A DNA stretch of 15,771 nt from Leptolyngbyaceae cyanobacterium SM1_3_5 (GTDB lineage: Bacteria; Cyanobacteriota; Cyanobacteriia; Elainellales; Elainellaceae). Numbering within the stretch: the stretch's first letter is position 1; each line of letters opens with the position of its first letter. Position numbers and translations under genes: made by a program. Below the pieces are notes generated by a model, which was given only the letters and a program-made list of their open reading frames with translations, had not been told where the DNA came from and did no database searches. This document shows positions 14,516 through 15,771 of the stretch, piece after piece. The stretch is from positions 1 through 15,771 of the forward strand of contig JAAUTJ010000035.1 in the NCBI GenBank assembly GCA_012031475.1, given 5' to 3'.

Positions 14516-15771
14516 TCAAGGAGTCACTCGATCGCGAAACTGCTCGACCACGCGATCGAGTCCGACGGCTCGCGAGGCTTTGAACAGCAGGCGATCGCCC
14601 GGACGCACTAGCTCGATCAGACGATCGACGACTGCTTCAGCCGTTGGAAACTCTTCTGCGATCGCGCCCGCACCTGCCGACATTGCCGCACTTTCGATCG
14701 GGTCGGCCAAAATCAGCAGGCGATCGAGCGGTTGAGCCGCCTGACCGACGCGCTGATGCAGTTCAGCCGAGCGATCGCCAAGCTCTTTCATCGTGCCCAA
14801 CACAGCAATGTGGCGAGTTCCGGGCGTTTCCCGGAGCAGATCGATCGCCGCCAGCATCGATTCCAATCCGGCATTGTAGGTTTCGTCGAGAATCACGAGG
14901 TCGTTGGGCAAATCGTAGCGCCGCGATCGACCCTGCGGCAGTTCGATCTGCAAGCCCTGCGTCAGCGGAGTGAGATCGAGGTTGAGCAGTTTGGCAACGG
15001 CGATCGCCGCCAGATAGTTCAAGGCGTTGTGGCGTCCCGGCAGCGGCAGCGGAAATTTCATGCCGTCCACCAGCAGCGTTTCTGGATCAAGCAGTTGGCC
15101 GTGTAGATTGCCACCTTCCAGTCCATACGTGATCGATACCGTTCCCGGAACGCTCCGCGATACCGTTTCGGGACGCCACGATCGACCTGTCCAAACTTGC
15201 TGTGCAGTTTTCAGCAGCAGCGGATTGTCATGATTCAAAACGGCGATCCCCGCAGCAGGGAGTTCGGCCAGCAGTTCGCATTTGGCCTGGGCGATCGCCT
15301 CTTCCGATCCCAACCGCCCGATGTGCGCCGTTCCCACGTTGGTAATCACGGCGATGTCTGGCTGAGCAATTTGCGTCAGCAGCGCAATTTCGCCGGAGGC
15401 CCGCATTCCCATTTCGATGACGGCAAAGTCATGATCGGGGCTGAGGTCTAGCAAGGTTTTCGGAACGCCAATTTCGTTGTTGTAGTTGGCCTGCGTTTTC
15501 AGCACATTTCCCTGCGTCGCCAGAACCGCGCTGATTAATTCTTTGGTCGTCGTTTTGCCCACCGATCCCGTTACGGCAATCACGGGGATCGTAAACTGCT
15601 GGCGATAGTGACGGGCGATCGCTTGATAAGCCGCCAGCGTATCGGACACGACAATCTGCGGCAAATTGGGATCGATCACGTGATGACGATCGCCGCAATT
15701 GCGCCTTGAGCGATCGCCTCAGCGACAAACGCATGACCATCAAAGCGATCGCCCCGGAGTGCTAGAAACAC
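14516..15771 (-). CDS. murF: UDP-N-acetylmuramoyl-tripeptide--D-alanyl-D-alanine ligase, 5' end beyond window, one frameshift
   Basis: Cytoplasmic Mur ligase that joins D-Ala-D-Ala to the UDP-MurNAc-tripeptide, the last soluble step of peptidoglycan precursor synthesis. The central ATPase domain has the P-loop AVTGSVGKTTTKE, followed by TQANYNNEIGVPKTLL (the MurF-type NNxxGxP segment), VIEMGMRASGEI, ITNVGTAHIGRLGS, the Mur-ligase His/Asn loop LPGRHNALNYLAA, and LDETYNAGLESMLAAID. The frame with this domain has its first plausible start at GTG 15679, far too short at the N-terminus. Upstream, the reverse strand from the window edge reads VFLALRGDRFDGHAFVAEAI, then AQGAIAAIV, the normal MurF N-terminal domain, in another frame. 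Adding one base near 15684-15685 joins them. So the gene is split by one apparent deletion and runs off the right edge. It converges with the fasciclin gene. Confidence 0.93.

Overview
The window looks like a cyanobacterial chromosome segment. The octamer GCGATCGC (HIP1) and its core CGATCG recur in genes and spacers, there is an SLH-domain porin of the cyanobacterial type, and the other gene families fit. Genus cannot be fixed from this sequence; a filamentous Leptolyngbya/Oscillatoria-like organism is only a guess. I saw no rRNA, tRNA, CRISPR array, transposase or phage gene.

Layout. (1) 1-1778, forward: the C-terminal part of a TldD-type metallopeptidase and, through an ATGA overlap, its PmbA/TldE partner, closed by a strong hairpin terminator. 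(2) 1852-4656, reverse: a three-gene ABC importer made of a lipoprotein solute-binding protein (NMT1/THI5-like), an ATPase and a permease. (3) 4657-5322: a long divergent regulatory region with a perfect NtcA-type box (GTA-N8-TAC), phased GTATTCA-like direct repeats and possible leader RNA structure. (4) 5323-7398, forward: an SLH/OprB-type porin with a 13-bp-stem terminator. (5) 7572-7823, reverse: an unrecognised 83-residue protein. (6) 8003-10820, forward: a urate-degradation cluster, FAD urate hydroxylase (hpxO), 5-hydroxyisourate hydrolase (uraH), a GNAT acetyltransferase, and OHCU decarboxylase (uraD). (7) 10923-13118, forward: a PEP-synthase-like protein with a degenerate nucleotide-binding half. 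(8) 13223-14255, forward: a secreted fasciclin (FAS1) protein, then a 17-bp triplicate and a terminator. (9) 14516 to the right edge, reverse: murF.

How the parts may work together. HpxO, UraH and UraD catalyse consecutive steps from urate to (S)-allantoin, so region 6 is a complete urate-to-allantoin module. The importer in region 2 belongs to a superfamily that brings in small, often nitrogen-containing, solutes, and it lies next to an NtcA-type box. A nitrogen-scavenging neighbourhood (outer-membrane porin, ABC importer, urate breakdown) is therefore an attractive inference, but the transporter's substrate is not shown by the sequence.

Sequence quality. At least six genes (tldD, pmbA, the permease, hpxO, the fasciclin gene, murF) contain eight apparent frameshifts. 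Each is cured by adding back one base, mostly in homopolymers or beside GATC/CGATCG motifs. This points to uncorrected sequencing deletions rather than to a decaying chromosome, and the genes are annotated here as restored spans.
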